From contig NZ_CP071090.1 in assembly GCF_017301735.1 (NCBI RefSeq), forward strand, positions 8,980,001-9,044,000: a DNA stretch of 64,000 nt, given 5' to 3'. The notes beneath the pieces were generated by a model. The model worked only from the letters and a program-made list of their open reading frames with translations. It searched no databases and was not told the DNA's origin. The position numbers and the translations under genes are program-made. This DNA is from Pyxidicoccus parkwaysis. GTDB taxonomy: Bacteria; Myxococcota; Myxococcia; Myxococcales; Myxococcaceae. This document shows, piece after piece, positions 16,840-26,500 of this stretch; position 1 is the first letter of the stretch; each line of letters opens with the position of its first letter.

Positions 16840-19127
16840 CGCGGCCCCCGGCCCAGCGTGAAGTAGAAGGTGGAGCCCTGGCCCGGCGCGGAGTCCACCC
16901 ACAGCTCGCCGCCGTGGAGGCGCACCAGCCGGAGCGCAATCGCGAGCCCCGCGCCCGAGCCGCCTCCAAATGCGTGCGCGGGGTGCAGCCGCCGGAACAT
17001 CTCGAAGATGGCCTCGTGGAACTGCGCGGCGATGCCGATGCCCGGGTCTCTCACGTAGAAAACGTAGGACGCGCCCGCACGGTCCGCCGCACCGGGACGC
17101 GGCTCTCCGGGCCCGAAGTAGCCCAGCTCCACCCAGTGCGGCTCGCCTGCCTGGTACTTGGCCGCGTTGGACACGAGGTTGGCCCACACCTGGCGGATGC
17201 GCACGGCGTCACAGGCCACGCGGGGCAGGCGGCGAGGCAGGCGCACCTCGACGTGCCTCTCCTCCAGCCGCACGGAGAGCGTGCGGAGCGCCTCGTCCAC
17301 CACCTCCTGCATGTCCGCCTCGCCCCAGGCCAGCTCGATGCGGCCGAGGCGGCTGAGCTCGAAGAGGTCGTCGAGCATCGCCTGCGCGCGGCGGGCGAGC
17401 CACCCCACGGCCTGCAGGTGCTCGCGGCCCTCCGCGTCCAGCGAGTCCCCATGGTCCTCCAGGAAGAAGGCCGTGTACTGCTGGATGCCGCGCAGGGGCT
17501 CCTTGAGGTCATGCCCCACGGTGCCGCTGAAGGACTCCAATTCCGCGTTGGAGCGGGCCAGCGCGCGCGACAGGCGGGAGAGCTCCGCCGCGTGGCGCAG
17601 CACCACGCCCGTGAGCGCGCCCCGGAAGGACTCCGCCGCATCCATGTCCTCGCGCGTCCATGGGGCGCTCGTGCCGCGCACCTCCTCGCGCCAGGCGTCG
17701 AAGGAGGCGCGAGGGTGCAGCCGTGCATGGCCGGGCTCGGGCTCGGCGGGCTTCCTCGGGTTGCCCGCCCAGGTGACGGTGCGCGCGACTTCCGGACGGA
17801 ACCAGAGGACGAAGCGCGGGGCCTCGGAGTCCAGCCGCACCGCGAGCAGGCCCGCCGCCACGTCCGGGCTCGCGGCCAGCGGCGCGTAGCGCGCGCCCAG
17901 GTGCTCGGTGTGGAAGACGGTGCCCATGCCGGAGTCCTTCGCGAGCCACGCGGCCAGGGCCCGCACCTCGGCCTCGCCCGGTGTCCTGCCGAAGAGGAGG
18001 GGCACCTCGTCCGCCTCTTCATCCGGATTCGCGCGTGCTTCGAGGAGGTCTCCGAGCAGCAGCGCCGCGCCGGTGGCGCCGGTGAGCTCCAGCAGCAGCG
18101 CGCCGTGTTCTTCCAACGCGACGGGCAACGACGGGCACTCACCGAGGCGGGTGACGAGCCGGGACTGGAGGTCCGCGCGGCGGGCGCGCTCGGCGGCCTC
18201 GGCACCGCGCTCCTCGGCGCCGAGCTGGAGGGTCAGGAGCCTCGCGAGCACCTCGCACGCCTGGCGCCGCGCGGCGGGTACGTGGCGCGGCGAGTGGTGG
18301 TGGCAGGCGATGAGGCCCCACAGCGCGCCGTCCTTCAGCAGCGACACGGAGAAGGACGCGCGCACGTGCATGTTGCGCAGGTACTCCAGGTGCACCTCGG
18401 ACACGCTGCGCAGCGCGGCGCCGGACAGGTCGAGCGGGCGCCGCGTGTCCGGCAGCGTGGGCGGCACCATGGGCACCGGACGCGCGTCCACGTCCGCGAT
18501 GAGGCGCAGCGGGTTGCGCGTGTAGAGGGCGCGGGCCTGGACGGGGATGTCGCTCGCCGGGAAGTGCAGGCCCATGAAGCTGTCGACGCCGTCGGCGCGG
18601 CTCTCCGCCACCACCTCGCCGTGCCAGTCGGCGTGGAAGCGGTACACCATGATGCGGTCGAAGCCGATGAGCGCGCGCACCGCGTCCGCTGCGGACTGGA
18701 GGAGCGAGGACGTCCCCCGCGCGAGCGCCAGCGGAGACACCAGCCGGTGCATGGCGGCGAGCGCGTCCTCCTCCGCCTTCGCGTCGTCCTCGGTGAGGGG
18801 CTCGAGCTCCAGCACGGTGAGGCCGTCACTCAGGTGCAGCAGCGCGGAGCATGCGCGGCCTCCCGCCGTCACGCGCACGGGGCCGGCGGCGGTGCCGGTA
18901 CGCACGCGTTGCAGTGAGTCCGCGTCCAGCACGCGCGTGATGGGCTGCCCCCGAAGCGCCTCGGGCGGCAGGCCGAGGAGGGACTCGGCGTTGGCGCTCA
19001 CCACCTCCACGGAGAGGCCGGGCTCGCGAAAGGCCAGCAGCACGCCGTGCGGTTGCACTCCGCCGAGCAGGTGGATGGGCTCGCGGTCGCACTGCGTGAG
19101 GTCCAGCTCAGGCGCGTGAAGGGACAT
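16836..19127 (-). CDS. bphP: Bacteriophytochrome histidine kinase
   Basis: The 763-residue red/far-red photoreceptor kinase has the domain order PAS-GAF-PHY-HisKA-HATPase_c. The biliverdin-attaching cysteine is C13, in the usual N-terminal position before the PAS domain. The GAF domain contains the PASDIP chromophore-pocket motif. The phospho-accepting histidine is H539 in GHDLKEPL, and the ATP-binding domain follows with a variant N box (NLVSNAAKYQ) and a GSGAGLA G2 box. The start at 19127 is placed inside a frame that could begin at 19166; this keeps the short N-terminus usual for the family. Its first 20 bases overlap the end of the heme oxygenase gene. All expected light-sensing residues are present, so the protein should be functional. 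Confidence 0.95.
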   Translation of the reverse strand: MSLHAPELDLTQCDREPIHLLGGVQPHGVLLAFREPGLSVEVVSANAESLLGLPPEALRGQPITRVLDADSLQRVRTGTAAGPVRVTAGGRACSALLHLSDGLTVLELEPLTEDDAKAEEDALAAMHRLVSPLALARGTSSLLQSAADAVRALIGFDRIMVYRFHADWHGEVVAESRADGVDSFMGLHFPASDIPVQARALYTRNPLRLIADVDARPVPMVPPTLPDTRRPLDLSGAALRSVSEVHLEYLRNMHVRASFSVSLLKDGALWGLIACHHHSPRHVPAARRQACEVLARLLTLQLGAEERGAEAAERARRADLQSRLVTRLGECPSLPVALEEHGALLLELTGATGAALLLGDLLEARANPDEEADEVPLLFGRTPGEAEVRALAAWLAKDSGMGTVFHTEHLGARYAPLAASPDVAAGLLAVRLDSEAPRFVLWFRPEVARTVTWAGNPRKPAEPEPGHARLHPRASFDAWREEVRGTSAPWTREDMDAAESFRGALTGVVLRHAAELSRLSRALARSNAELESFSGTVGHDLKEPLRGIQQYTAFFLEDHGDSLDAEGREHLQAVGWLARRAQAMLDDLFELSRLGRIELAWGEADMQEVVDEALRTLSVRLEERHVEVRLPRRLPRVACDAVRIRQVWANLVSNAAKYQAGEPHWVELGYFGPGEPRPGAADRAGASYVFYVRDPGIGIAAQFHEAIFEMFRRLHPAHAFGGGSGAGLAIALRLVRLHGGELWVDSAPGQGSTFYFTLGRGPR

Positions 19128-19779
19128 GGGCCGTCTCCCGCAGCAGCCACGCTCCGAAGGCGTCAAAGGTGTCCTGCGCGCCCTTCACCACGCGCGCGTC
19201 GAAGTCTTCCGAGGCGGCCTGGGATGAAGCCTCCAGGACGGCCTGACCGAAGGCGCGCCACATGGAGCCGACCTCGTCGCCATAGGCCTGGAAGACGGCG
19301 AAGTGGCCCACGGGCGTGTTGGCGAAGTGACGCTTCAGGTGACGGAGGATGAGCTGGCCACCGAGGGTGGAGCCCTCCAGCACGTAGACGCAGCCCAGGG
19401 CCTCGGGGACACCGGGCAGTGGGGGCAGGAGGGCGCAGCGGGGCAGCCGGGCCAGCGAGCTGGCGTCATGGCCGAGCGCGCACAGGTCCTGCTCCAGCAG
19501 CGGGACCTTCCAGCGCTCGTGCGCGCGAAGGGCGGGCACGGCTCCGTCCAGCCGGGCGGCGAGCTGTGATTCCAGTGGGACGTAGAAGCCATGGAGGGCT
19601 TCCAGGTGCCGTCGGTAGTCACCGAGCGTGAGGCCCGGGTCCATCAGCCGAACCGCGGCCTCGGTGCGCTCGTGGTGGGGGCGCGTCTCCGTCTTCAGTC
19701 GCTGCAGCAGGGACAAGGTGTCCGGAAGATGGCCCCACCCCCGCACGGTGGGAACCGGATTTCGCCGCCGAATGTCCAC
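19108..19779 (-). CDS. bphO: Biliverdin-producing heme oxygenase
   Basis: The protein has about 223 residues. The proximal heme-ligand histidine lies in an RPHHERTE motif in the first helix, and the distal-helix pattern YVLEGSTLGG is present. The enzyme opens heme to biliverdin, the chromophore of the adjacent phytochrome. Placing it first in the operon matches bphO-bphP gene pairs. The frame is open to 19908 with no good ATG. I chose GTG 19779 because an AGGGG lies upstream; GTG 19746 is also possible and gives 212 residues. The gene overlaps the phytochrome gene by 20 bp, so expression is coupled. Confidence 0.88.
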   Translation of the reverse strand: MDIRRRNPVPTVRGWGHLPDTLSLLQRLKTETRPHHERTEAAVRLMDPGLTLGDYRRHLEALHGFYVPLESQLAARLDGAVPALRAHERWKVPLLEQDLCALGHDASSLARLPRCALLPPLPGVPEALGCVYVLEGSTLGGQLILRHLKRHFANTPVGHFAVFQAYGDEVGSMWRAFGQAVLEASSQAASEDFDARVVKGAQDTFDAFGAWLLRETAHVPSRA

Positions 19780-20009
19780 CGGGTTACCCCTGCATGCCCT
19801 TTTCGACAGTGGGCAGGCGAGCGAGGTGTGACGCGGATGCCCGGTTTCACCATGCGACAGTCGACGGTGACACCACGAGCGGGACACGGAGCGCGGCTGG
19901 AGTCTCACTGGCGCGACGACGCGGTGTGAGTGGCTTGCGCGAAGCCTGAGCGCATCGCCTCCAGGGACACGCCGTCAGGAATGCAGGTGGCCGTCCGACC
20001 CTCGGCCGC

Positions 20010-20822
20010 ATGCGAATCCTGACACTCGAAACGGTGCCGATACAGACCTGGCCCTATCAGTCCGCGGCACCGCGTGGCGGGACGGAAATCCGCCACCTCC
20101 CATTGCTGCGCGGCACGGTGGACACCCTCCCCGAAGGCGTCGAGGCCCTGCTGGTGCTGTCCGATCTACAAGGCGTGGCCCCGCATGCGCTCCACGATGG
20201 CGCCGTCGCCCTGCTGGGCGAGGTGCTCGCCGACACGCTGGCCTCGCTCGGTGATTTGGGTGAATTGCCCCTCCCGGCCCACACGGGCGTGGTGCTCGCG
20301 GGCGATTTGTACTCGGACGCCTCCGCCACCGTGCGCGGTGCTTCCGGTGACGTGCGCGAGGTGTGGAACGCCTTCGCCGCGCACTACCGCTGGGTGGCGG
20401 GCGTGGCCGGCAACCACGACTCCTTCGGCAGCCCTCGCGACGAGGCGCGCTTCAAGTCCCAGCCCGGCGTGCACCTGCTCGATGGCGAGACGGTGGACCT
20501 GGATGGCCTGCGCGTCGCCGGAGTCGGCGGCATCATCGGCCGGCCCGACAAGCCCGGACGCCGCGAGGAGGACGCGCACCTGCACCTGATTCGCGAGGTG
20601 CTCCGCGAGGAGCCAGGCCTGCTCGTGCTGCACGCGGGACCGGATGTCCCCGGCACGCGAGTGCGCGGCAGCGCGCCCATCCGCGAGGTGCTGGAGCAGC
20701 ACGAGGGACTGCTGGTGGTCTGCGGCCACGCGCACTGGGAGGAGCCGCTCGCCACGCTGCACGGCGGCACCCAGGTACTCAACGTGGACAGCCGCGCGGT
20801 GCTGCTCCGGCGTGCGGGCTGA
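20010..20822 (+). CDS. Calcineurin-like metallophosphoesterase
   Basis: The 270-residue protein contains the dinuclear-metal motifs of the superfamily in order: SDLQG (near residue 52), GDLY (near 97), GNHD (near 135), a histidine in LVLHAGP and the terminal GHAHW. The class I DxH motif is changed to D-L-Q, a variation seen in some subfamilies. It probably hydrolyses a phosphate ester such as a nucleotide or phosphoprotein, but the substrate cannot be inferred. No signal peptide is present. It sits alone, divergent from the heme oxygenase (230 bp away) and convergent with the protease gene. Confidence 0.85.
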   Translation: MRILTLETVPIQTWPYQSAAPRGGTEIRHLPLLRGTVDTLPEGVEALLVLSDLQGVAPHALHDGAVALLGEVLADTLASLGDLGELPLPAHTGVVLAGDLYSDASATVRGASGDVREVWNAFAAHYRWVAGVAGNHDSFGSPRDEARFKSQPGVHLLDGETVDLDGLRVAGVGGIIGRPDKPGRREEDAHLHLIREVLREEPGLLVLHAGPDVPGTRVRGSAPIREVLEQHEGLLVVCGHAHWEEPLATLHGGTQVLNVDSRAVLLRRAG

Positions 20823-20890
20823 ACGTCCCTCGTCCCCCCGGTACAGCAGGCCCCCAGCCCTTCATGGCCGGGAGCCCCCGCAACCGTGGC

Positions 20891-23488
20891 TCAGCGGCAG
20901 AAACCATCCGACGCGCACGTCTTGCCGGTGGCGCAGCTCAGGCCCGAGCTCTTGCAATTCGGCTGGCACGCGCCCACGCCAGTCCCGTCGCTGTAGCAGA
21001 CGTAGTTCGAGTCACGGCAATCCCCCTGCCCCGTGCCGACCTGCGTCGTGCACGTCTGCAAGCACGCCTTCGTGCCCGAGCTGCTCACGATGTAGCACTT
21101 GGAGCCGACCGGACACGCCGCCGTCGAGCAGTCCTGCGTGCAGTACCCACCCGGGAAGCCCGTCACGCAGTAGCCACCGGGGCAGCTCGCGTCACTGCTG
21201 CACGTCCCGCCCACCACCAGCGTCGGGTTGTCGTCCACGGGCGCCAGCGGCACCAGGTCATAGCTCACGCCGGTGAGCGTCTGGTCATCCTCCAGCTCCA
21301 GCGGCTCGAAGGAGTCCAGGTTGCGCCAGTAGCCGGTGCGCTCGCCCTCCTCGAACAGCTCGCCGTCCTGGTCATCGTCGATGGTGGCCAGTGAGTAGTA
21401 CGTCCTCGGCACCAGCTTGAGGGAGTACGCGTAGCCGGCCGAGGCACGCGCGAGGGTGATGGCGTCCTCCGACGCCTGCCACTTGCCCTTCTCGTCCTGC
21501 CACACGAAGGCGACGACGGCATCCAGGTCCGGCGTGGTCCCGACGCTGATCTTCACCAGCACCGTGGCCGTGCCCGCCGAGCCCGCCAGGTTGGAGCCCG
21601 TGAGGTTCAGCGTCGCCGTGTAGTCCCCGTCCGGCAGCCCCGCCGTGTTCACCGCCACGTTCAGCGTGGCCGAGCCGAACGCCGGCACCGCCACCGTCGC
21701 GCCCGAGGGGAACGACACCGCCCCCGCCTGCGTCCCCGTGACGGTGGCCGTCACCGCCAGGTCACCGCCCTTGTTGCCACCCACGTTGCTCACCGTGAGC
21801 GGCTGCACCCCGCTGCCCCGGAAGAAGAGCGAGCTGGTGGTGACGTTGAGCTGCGGCGGCAGCGTGCCCGGGCTCAGGTTGGCCACGCGGGCCAGCGCGG
21901 CCTGCGCGTTGATGAGGCCCGCACCGCAGCCGCCCGAGCACTGCGACGCGGGAATGGCGGTGGCCGTGGACTTCAGGACGCTCTCCGCCAGCGCGGGCGT
22001 CAGCGTGGTGCCCGCCTTCGCCGAGGCCGCCGCCATCAGCGCCACCACGCCCGCCACGTGCGGCGTGGCCATGCTCGTCCCCTGCAGGAAGACGTACGCG
22101 GGCTGGTTGTTCTCGTCCCGCGCGGTGGAGAGCACTCCGTCCGGGTAGCCGTCACCGTTGAGGTCCTCGGTCATCTCGCCGCCCGAGGCCATCACGTCCA
22201 CCTTCGCCCCGAAGTTGGAGAAGCTGCTGCGCCGGCCCGAGAAGTTGGTGGAGCCCACGCAGATGACGTTCTCCTGGTTGCACGGCGTGCTGTTGCTCGC
22301 GTCGACGTTCTCGTTGCCCGCGGCGATGACGAAGATGGCGCCACGCCCGACGGCGGCGTTGATGACGTCCTGGTAGGTCTTCTGCGGCGCCCCCGGGCCA
22401 CCGAGACTCATGTTGACCACCTTCGCGGGGGTGGGCGTGTCATCGATGCCTGGCACATTGCCACCCGTGGCCCACGTCACGGCCGCGGCGATGTCGAAGC
22501 CGCTGCCGCCATCCTTGCCCAGCACGCGCACCGGGAGGATGCGGGCATTCCACGTCACGCCCGCCACGCCGATGGTGTTGTTCGTCAGCGCGCCGACGGT
22601 GCCCGCCACGTGCGTGCCGTGCCACGAGGAGCCGCCGTTGGGCTCGTCACCGCCCACGTCCTGCGGGTTGCTGTCGCGGCCGTTGCCATCACCCGCGTTG
22701 GTCGCGTCCTGAATCATGTCGTAGCCGGGGAGCACGCGCGCATCCAGGTCCGGGTGCGAGACGATGCCGGTGTCGATGACGGCCACCACCACGCCCGTCG
22801 CGTCGGACTCGATGTCCCACGCGGCCGGCAGGTTGATGGTGGGGTAGTGCCACTGGAGGCTGTAGCCCTTGTCGTTCGGAACCTTCAGCTTGTACACGCG
22901 CAGGTTCCGGTCCGCGTAGCGGACACCCGGCAGCGTCGCGAGCTTCGCCACCAACTCTCGCGTCTCGTCCGCCGTCACCGCGTGGCCGTCCAGCGCCTCG
23001 AAGCCGACGAGGTGCAGGTACTCACTGGCGTAGCCCTTGTGCACCGCGCGGTAGCCGGGGAGCTTCGCGGCCTCCAGCACGTGCTCGGGCGTGAGGCCCG
23101 CCGCCTCGAAGCGCAGGATGACGTCTCCGGGAATGGTGGGGTCCGTCTGCGGAATGCGCGCCAGCGGCGGCGTGCCCACCGGCGGCGGGACGATGGGCAG
23201 GTCCGGGTCCGTCACCACCGGACCGTCCTTGCGCACGTGCAGGCCCTGCAGCTTCGCCCGCAGCTTCGTCCACTCCGCCTTGCTGAACGGCAGGTGGGCC
23301 TCGCGAGAGACGCCACCCTCTTCGGCGGACTCGCCGTTGCCGCGGAACGGCGTCAGCTGACCGCGGATGGTGGCCGTGGCGGCTGGATTGCCGGCGTCGG
23401 GACGGTCGTTGTCGTCATCATCGTCGTCCTCGCCCGGGCAGCCAGTGGCGGTGAGGAGCAGGAGACCCAGCAACAGCAGGCGGCGCAT
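20891..23488 (-). CDS. Subtilisin-like (S8) serine protease lipoprotein
   Basis: The protein has 865 residues. The signal ends in the lipobox TATGC (C17) and is followed at once by an acidic run of Asp/Glu, a probable outer-membrane retention and tether signal. An inhibitor/propeptide-like region spans roughly 105-200. The S8 catalytic triad is D239 (VIDTG), H290 (HGTHVAG) and S472 (GTSMATPH), with the oxyanion Asn in an AAGN motif near 392. A beta-sandwich domain and then a Cys-rich tail of about 100 residues follow, with some 18 cysteines likely paired in disulfides. It is probably a surface protease for feeding on proteins or prey. It lies 68 bp downstream of the Lhr gene on the same strand and could be co-transcribed. 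Confidence 0.92.
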   Translation of the reverse strand: MRRLLLLGLLLLTATGCPGEDDDDDDNDRPDAGNPAATATIRGQLTPFRGNGESAEEGGVSREAHLPFSKAEWTKLRAKLQGLHVRKDGPVVTDPDLPIVPPPVGTPPLARIPQTDPTIPGDVILRFEAAGLTPEHVLEAAKLPGYRAVHKGYASEYLHLVGFEALDGHAVTADETRELVAKLATLPGVRYADRNLRVYKLKVPNDKGYSLQWHYPTINLPAAWDIESDATGVVVAVIDTGIVSHPDLDARVLPGYDMIQDATNAGDGNGRDSNPQDVGGDEPNGGSSWHGTHVAGTVGALTNNTIGVAGVTWNARILPVRVLGKDGGSGFDIAAAVTWATGGNVPGIDDTPTPAKVVNMSLGGPGAPQKTYQDVINAAVGRGAIFVIAAGNENVDASNSTPCNQENVICVGSTNFSGRRSSFSNFGAKVDVMASGGEMTEDLNGDGYPDGVLSTARDENNQPAYVFLQGTSMATPHVAGVVALMAAASAKAGTTLTPALAESVLKSTATAIPASQCSGGCGAGLINAQAALARVANLSPGTLPPQLNVTTSSLFFRGSGVQPLTVSNVGGNKGGDLAVTATVTGTQAGAVSFPSGATVAVPAFGSATLNVAVNTAGLPDGDYTATLNLTGSNLAGSAGTATVLVKISVGTTPDLDAVVAFVWQDEKGKWQASEDAITLARASAGYAYSLKLVPRTYYSLATIDDDQDGELFEEGERTGYWRNLDSFEPLELEDDQTLTGVSYDLVPLAPVDDNPTLVVGGTCSSDASCPGGYCVTGFPGGYCTQDCSTAACPVGSKCYIVSSSGTKACLQTCTTQVGTGQGDCRDSNYVCYSDGTGVGACQPNCKSSGLSCATGKTCASDGFCR

Positions 23489-23556
23489 ACGGAGGAACCC
23501 CCTCGGACAATCAGTGGGGGCACCCTAGCATCGTGCGTGCGGGTGGAAACCGGTCC

Positions 23557-26500
23557 TCAGCTCGCCATCACCTCGCCGTTTCCTCCCTCCGTGTCCTCGC
23601 CAACGTTGGCGTCGTTCTCTTCTTCCACTTCGTCAACGCCGCGTGGCACGCCATCCACATACGTCACGACATTCCCCGGCATCGCGGGCACGCGCGGGCC
23701 CGGCGTCACCACACCGGTGAGGTTGAGCGGGTCCACGCCGGAGAGCTGCACCCGCACGCCGGACGGCGCCTGACGGCGCACCGCGCGCGCCATGTCCACC
23801 GCTTCAGGCAGGGCGAACTGTTCGCCCACGAAGCCCGCCACGAAGCGGCCTCCGCGCACCTCGCCGCGCGCTTCCATGCGCCGGTAGACGAAGAGCAACT
23901 CGCGCCACGTGGGCGCCAGCGCCTCGCGCATGACGAGGTCCCTCCAGACGATGCCGTAGCGGTTGAGGAACAGCCGCGCGAGCTGGTCCATCACCTCGTC
24001 CTGCGGCTTCGGCTCGGCGGGGGCCAGCAGGCTCCAGCGGCCCGGGCCTCCGCGCTGCAACAGCTTCTGCCGCTTGCGGTGCGCAGGGCTCTGGAGGATG
24101 CGCAGGTTCTGCACCGCGTCCGCCGTCACCAGGCCGCGCGCCACGAGCTCCCACAGCGCGTCCTCGATTTCCGCCGGCAGCCGCCGCGCGCGCGACACCA
24201 GGTCCTGGAAGAAGCACGCACCGCGCCGCTCCAGCACCGTCACCACGTCCTTCGCGGCCGTGCTCAGGTCCGGCGGCGTCCACACGTCGCCATCGGCCAG
24301 CACCGCATGCGGACGCGCGGCGGTGAGCATCCACTCCAAATCCTCTCGCAGCGCGAAGGTGAGCGGCGCGTTGCGCGTGGGTGAAGCGCGAGAGCGCGGC
24401 GGCGGCGTGGGCGCGGGGTCCACCGGCGCGCCCCGGCGCGGGCCCGGCGGCGGCTTCGCGTCCTTCATCGTCAGCCGGCCCCAGGCCACCTCGCCCGCGT
24501 AGCAGGCCTTCTCCAGCATGTCCGGCGTGTACCCGCGCATGCGCACCGGCAAGAGGAAGCGCTCCCACGCGGAGGCCGGCGCCTCGTAGCCCTGCAGCAG
24601 CCGCACCGCCTTGAGCAGACCGGTGGAGCCGCGCAGCGCGTCCACGTCCTCCAGGTGGTGCCACCGGAAGAGGAAGCGCATGAAGTCCTGCGCGCTCAGC
24701 GGCTCGATTTCCTTGCGCAGCCGCCCCACCGTCATCCGGTGGATGCGCTGGAGCAGGCGCCGGTCACACCACTCCAGCGGCGGCGTCTCGCCCGGGGCCA
24801 GCGGAGACTCCAGCGGGCGGAAGCGGCCGCGCAGCACGGAGCCCTGCGACTCCAGGCCGTGCAGCGCGGCGTTCACATCGTCCTCGGGCAGCAGCGTGAG
24901 CTTCGCCAACTCCGCGACGGTGGTGGGCCCCAACATCTCCATGCGCCCGCGCACCACCTGGAGGATGGCGGCTTCGCGCTCCACGGGCCTGTCATGCGGC
25001 AGCGCCGGCAGCGGCGGCTGCGTCACCGCATCCGGGAAGAGCGCGCGCACCGCGCTGCCCCGCTCGGCGGAGACGAGGAAGCGCCCCGCCGGCAGCTCCA
25101 GCCACGCCACGCGGCCCTGCTTGAAGAGGGGCACCTCCAGCCCGCGCGGCACCTCGTGCGGGTGGACGAGAATCAACTGCAACAGCGCGTCGTGCAGCTC
25201 GTCCTCGTCGCGCATGGGCGGCGCGGCGTCCTCCACCACCGTCGCAATCGCCGCGGCGTCCAGCGCACCGAAGGCCGCCGCGTCCTCGGCGGGCATGGCG
25301 CGGCGCAGGGCCACGTTGCGCACGCGGCGCTCCTCGGCCGGCGCGTCGTCGAGGAAGGTGTACGGCTGGCTGTGAATCATCGCGTGCGCGAAGACGCTGG
25401 GCTCCGGCACGTCGCGCGCCTCCAGCTTGATGCGGCCGTCGCGCATGCGCCGCAGCACCTCGCGCAGGCCTTCGATGTCCATGGCCTCGCGCAGACAGTC
25501 GTCCATCGTCTGCTTCACCAGCGGGTGGTCCGGCAGCTCGATGTCGCCGCCCCCGTGGTTGTCCTGGCAGCCCACCTGCGCGGGGAAGACGGCCGCGAGC
25601 AAGTCCTCACTGCGCGCCCGCTGGAGGTTGGGCGCCACGCGCTTACCGCCCATGAACCGGTGCAGCGCCAGCGCGCGCGAGGCCACCCAGCGGAAGCGCG
25701 TACCGAAGATGGGCGCCTGCAACACCGCCTGCACCAGCACCTCCTCCACGTGGTCCGGGTGGAGGAAGTCGAAGATGTCCGCCAGCGGGAAGGAGTGCTG
25801 CTCGCCCAGCGACAGGAGGATGCCGTCCTCGGTGGCCGCCGCCTGGAGCTCGAAGTCGAACGAGCGGCAGAAGCGCTTGCGCAGCGCCATGCCCCACGCG
25901 CGGTTGATGCGGCTGCCGAAGGGCGCGTGGATGATGAGCTGCATCCCGCCCGCCTCGTCGAAGAAGCGCTCGGCCACCACCGTGTTGTGGCTGGGCACCG
26001 CGTCCAGCATCTTCCGGCCCAGCCGCAGGTAGCCCATCAGCGCGTCCACCGCGGGCGGCGGCATGCGCAAGTCCTTCTCCAGGAAGGACGCCGCGTCCTC
26101 GCGCTTCAGCAAGTCGTCACGCAGGCGGCCCACCTGCGCGGACAGTTCGTCCGTGCGGCCCGGGGCCTCGCCGCGCCAGAAGGGTACGTTGGGCGGCGCA
26201 CCCTTCGCGTCCTCCACCACCACCGTGCTGCCCATGACGCGCTGAATCCGCCACGCGGTGCTGCCCAACAGGAAGATGTCCCCGGGCGAGGACTCCACCG
26301 CGAAGTCCTCGTCCAGCGTGCCCACCACCTTGCCCTCGGGCTCGGCGGTGACGCTGAAGGTGAAGGTGTCCGGAATGGCGCCACCGTTGGTGAGCGCGGT
26401 GATTCGCACGCCGCGCCGGCCCTTGAGGCGCTGATTCACGCGGTCCCTGTGCAGGTGGATGCCAGCCCGGCCCCTCGCGGCGGCGATGCCCTCCGACAGC

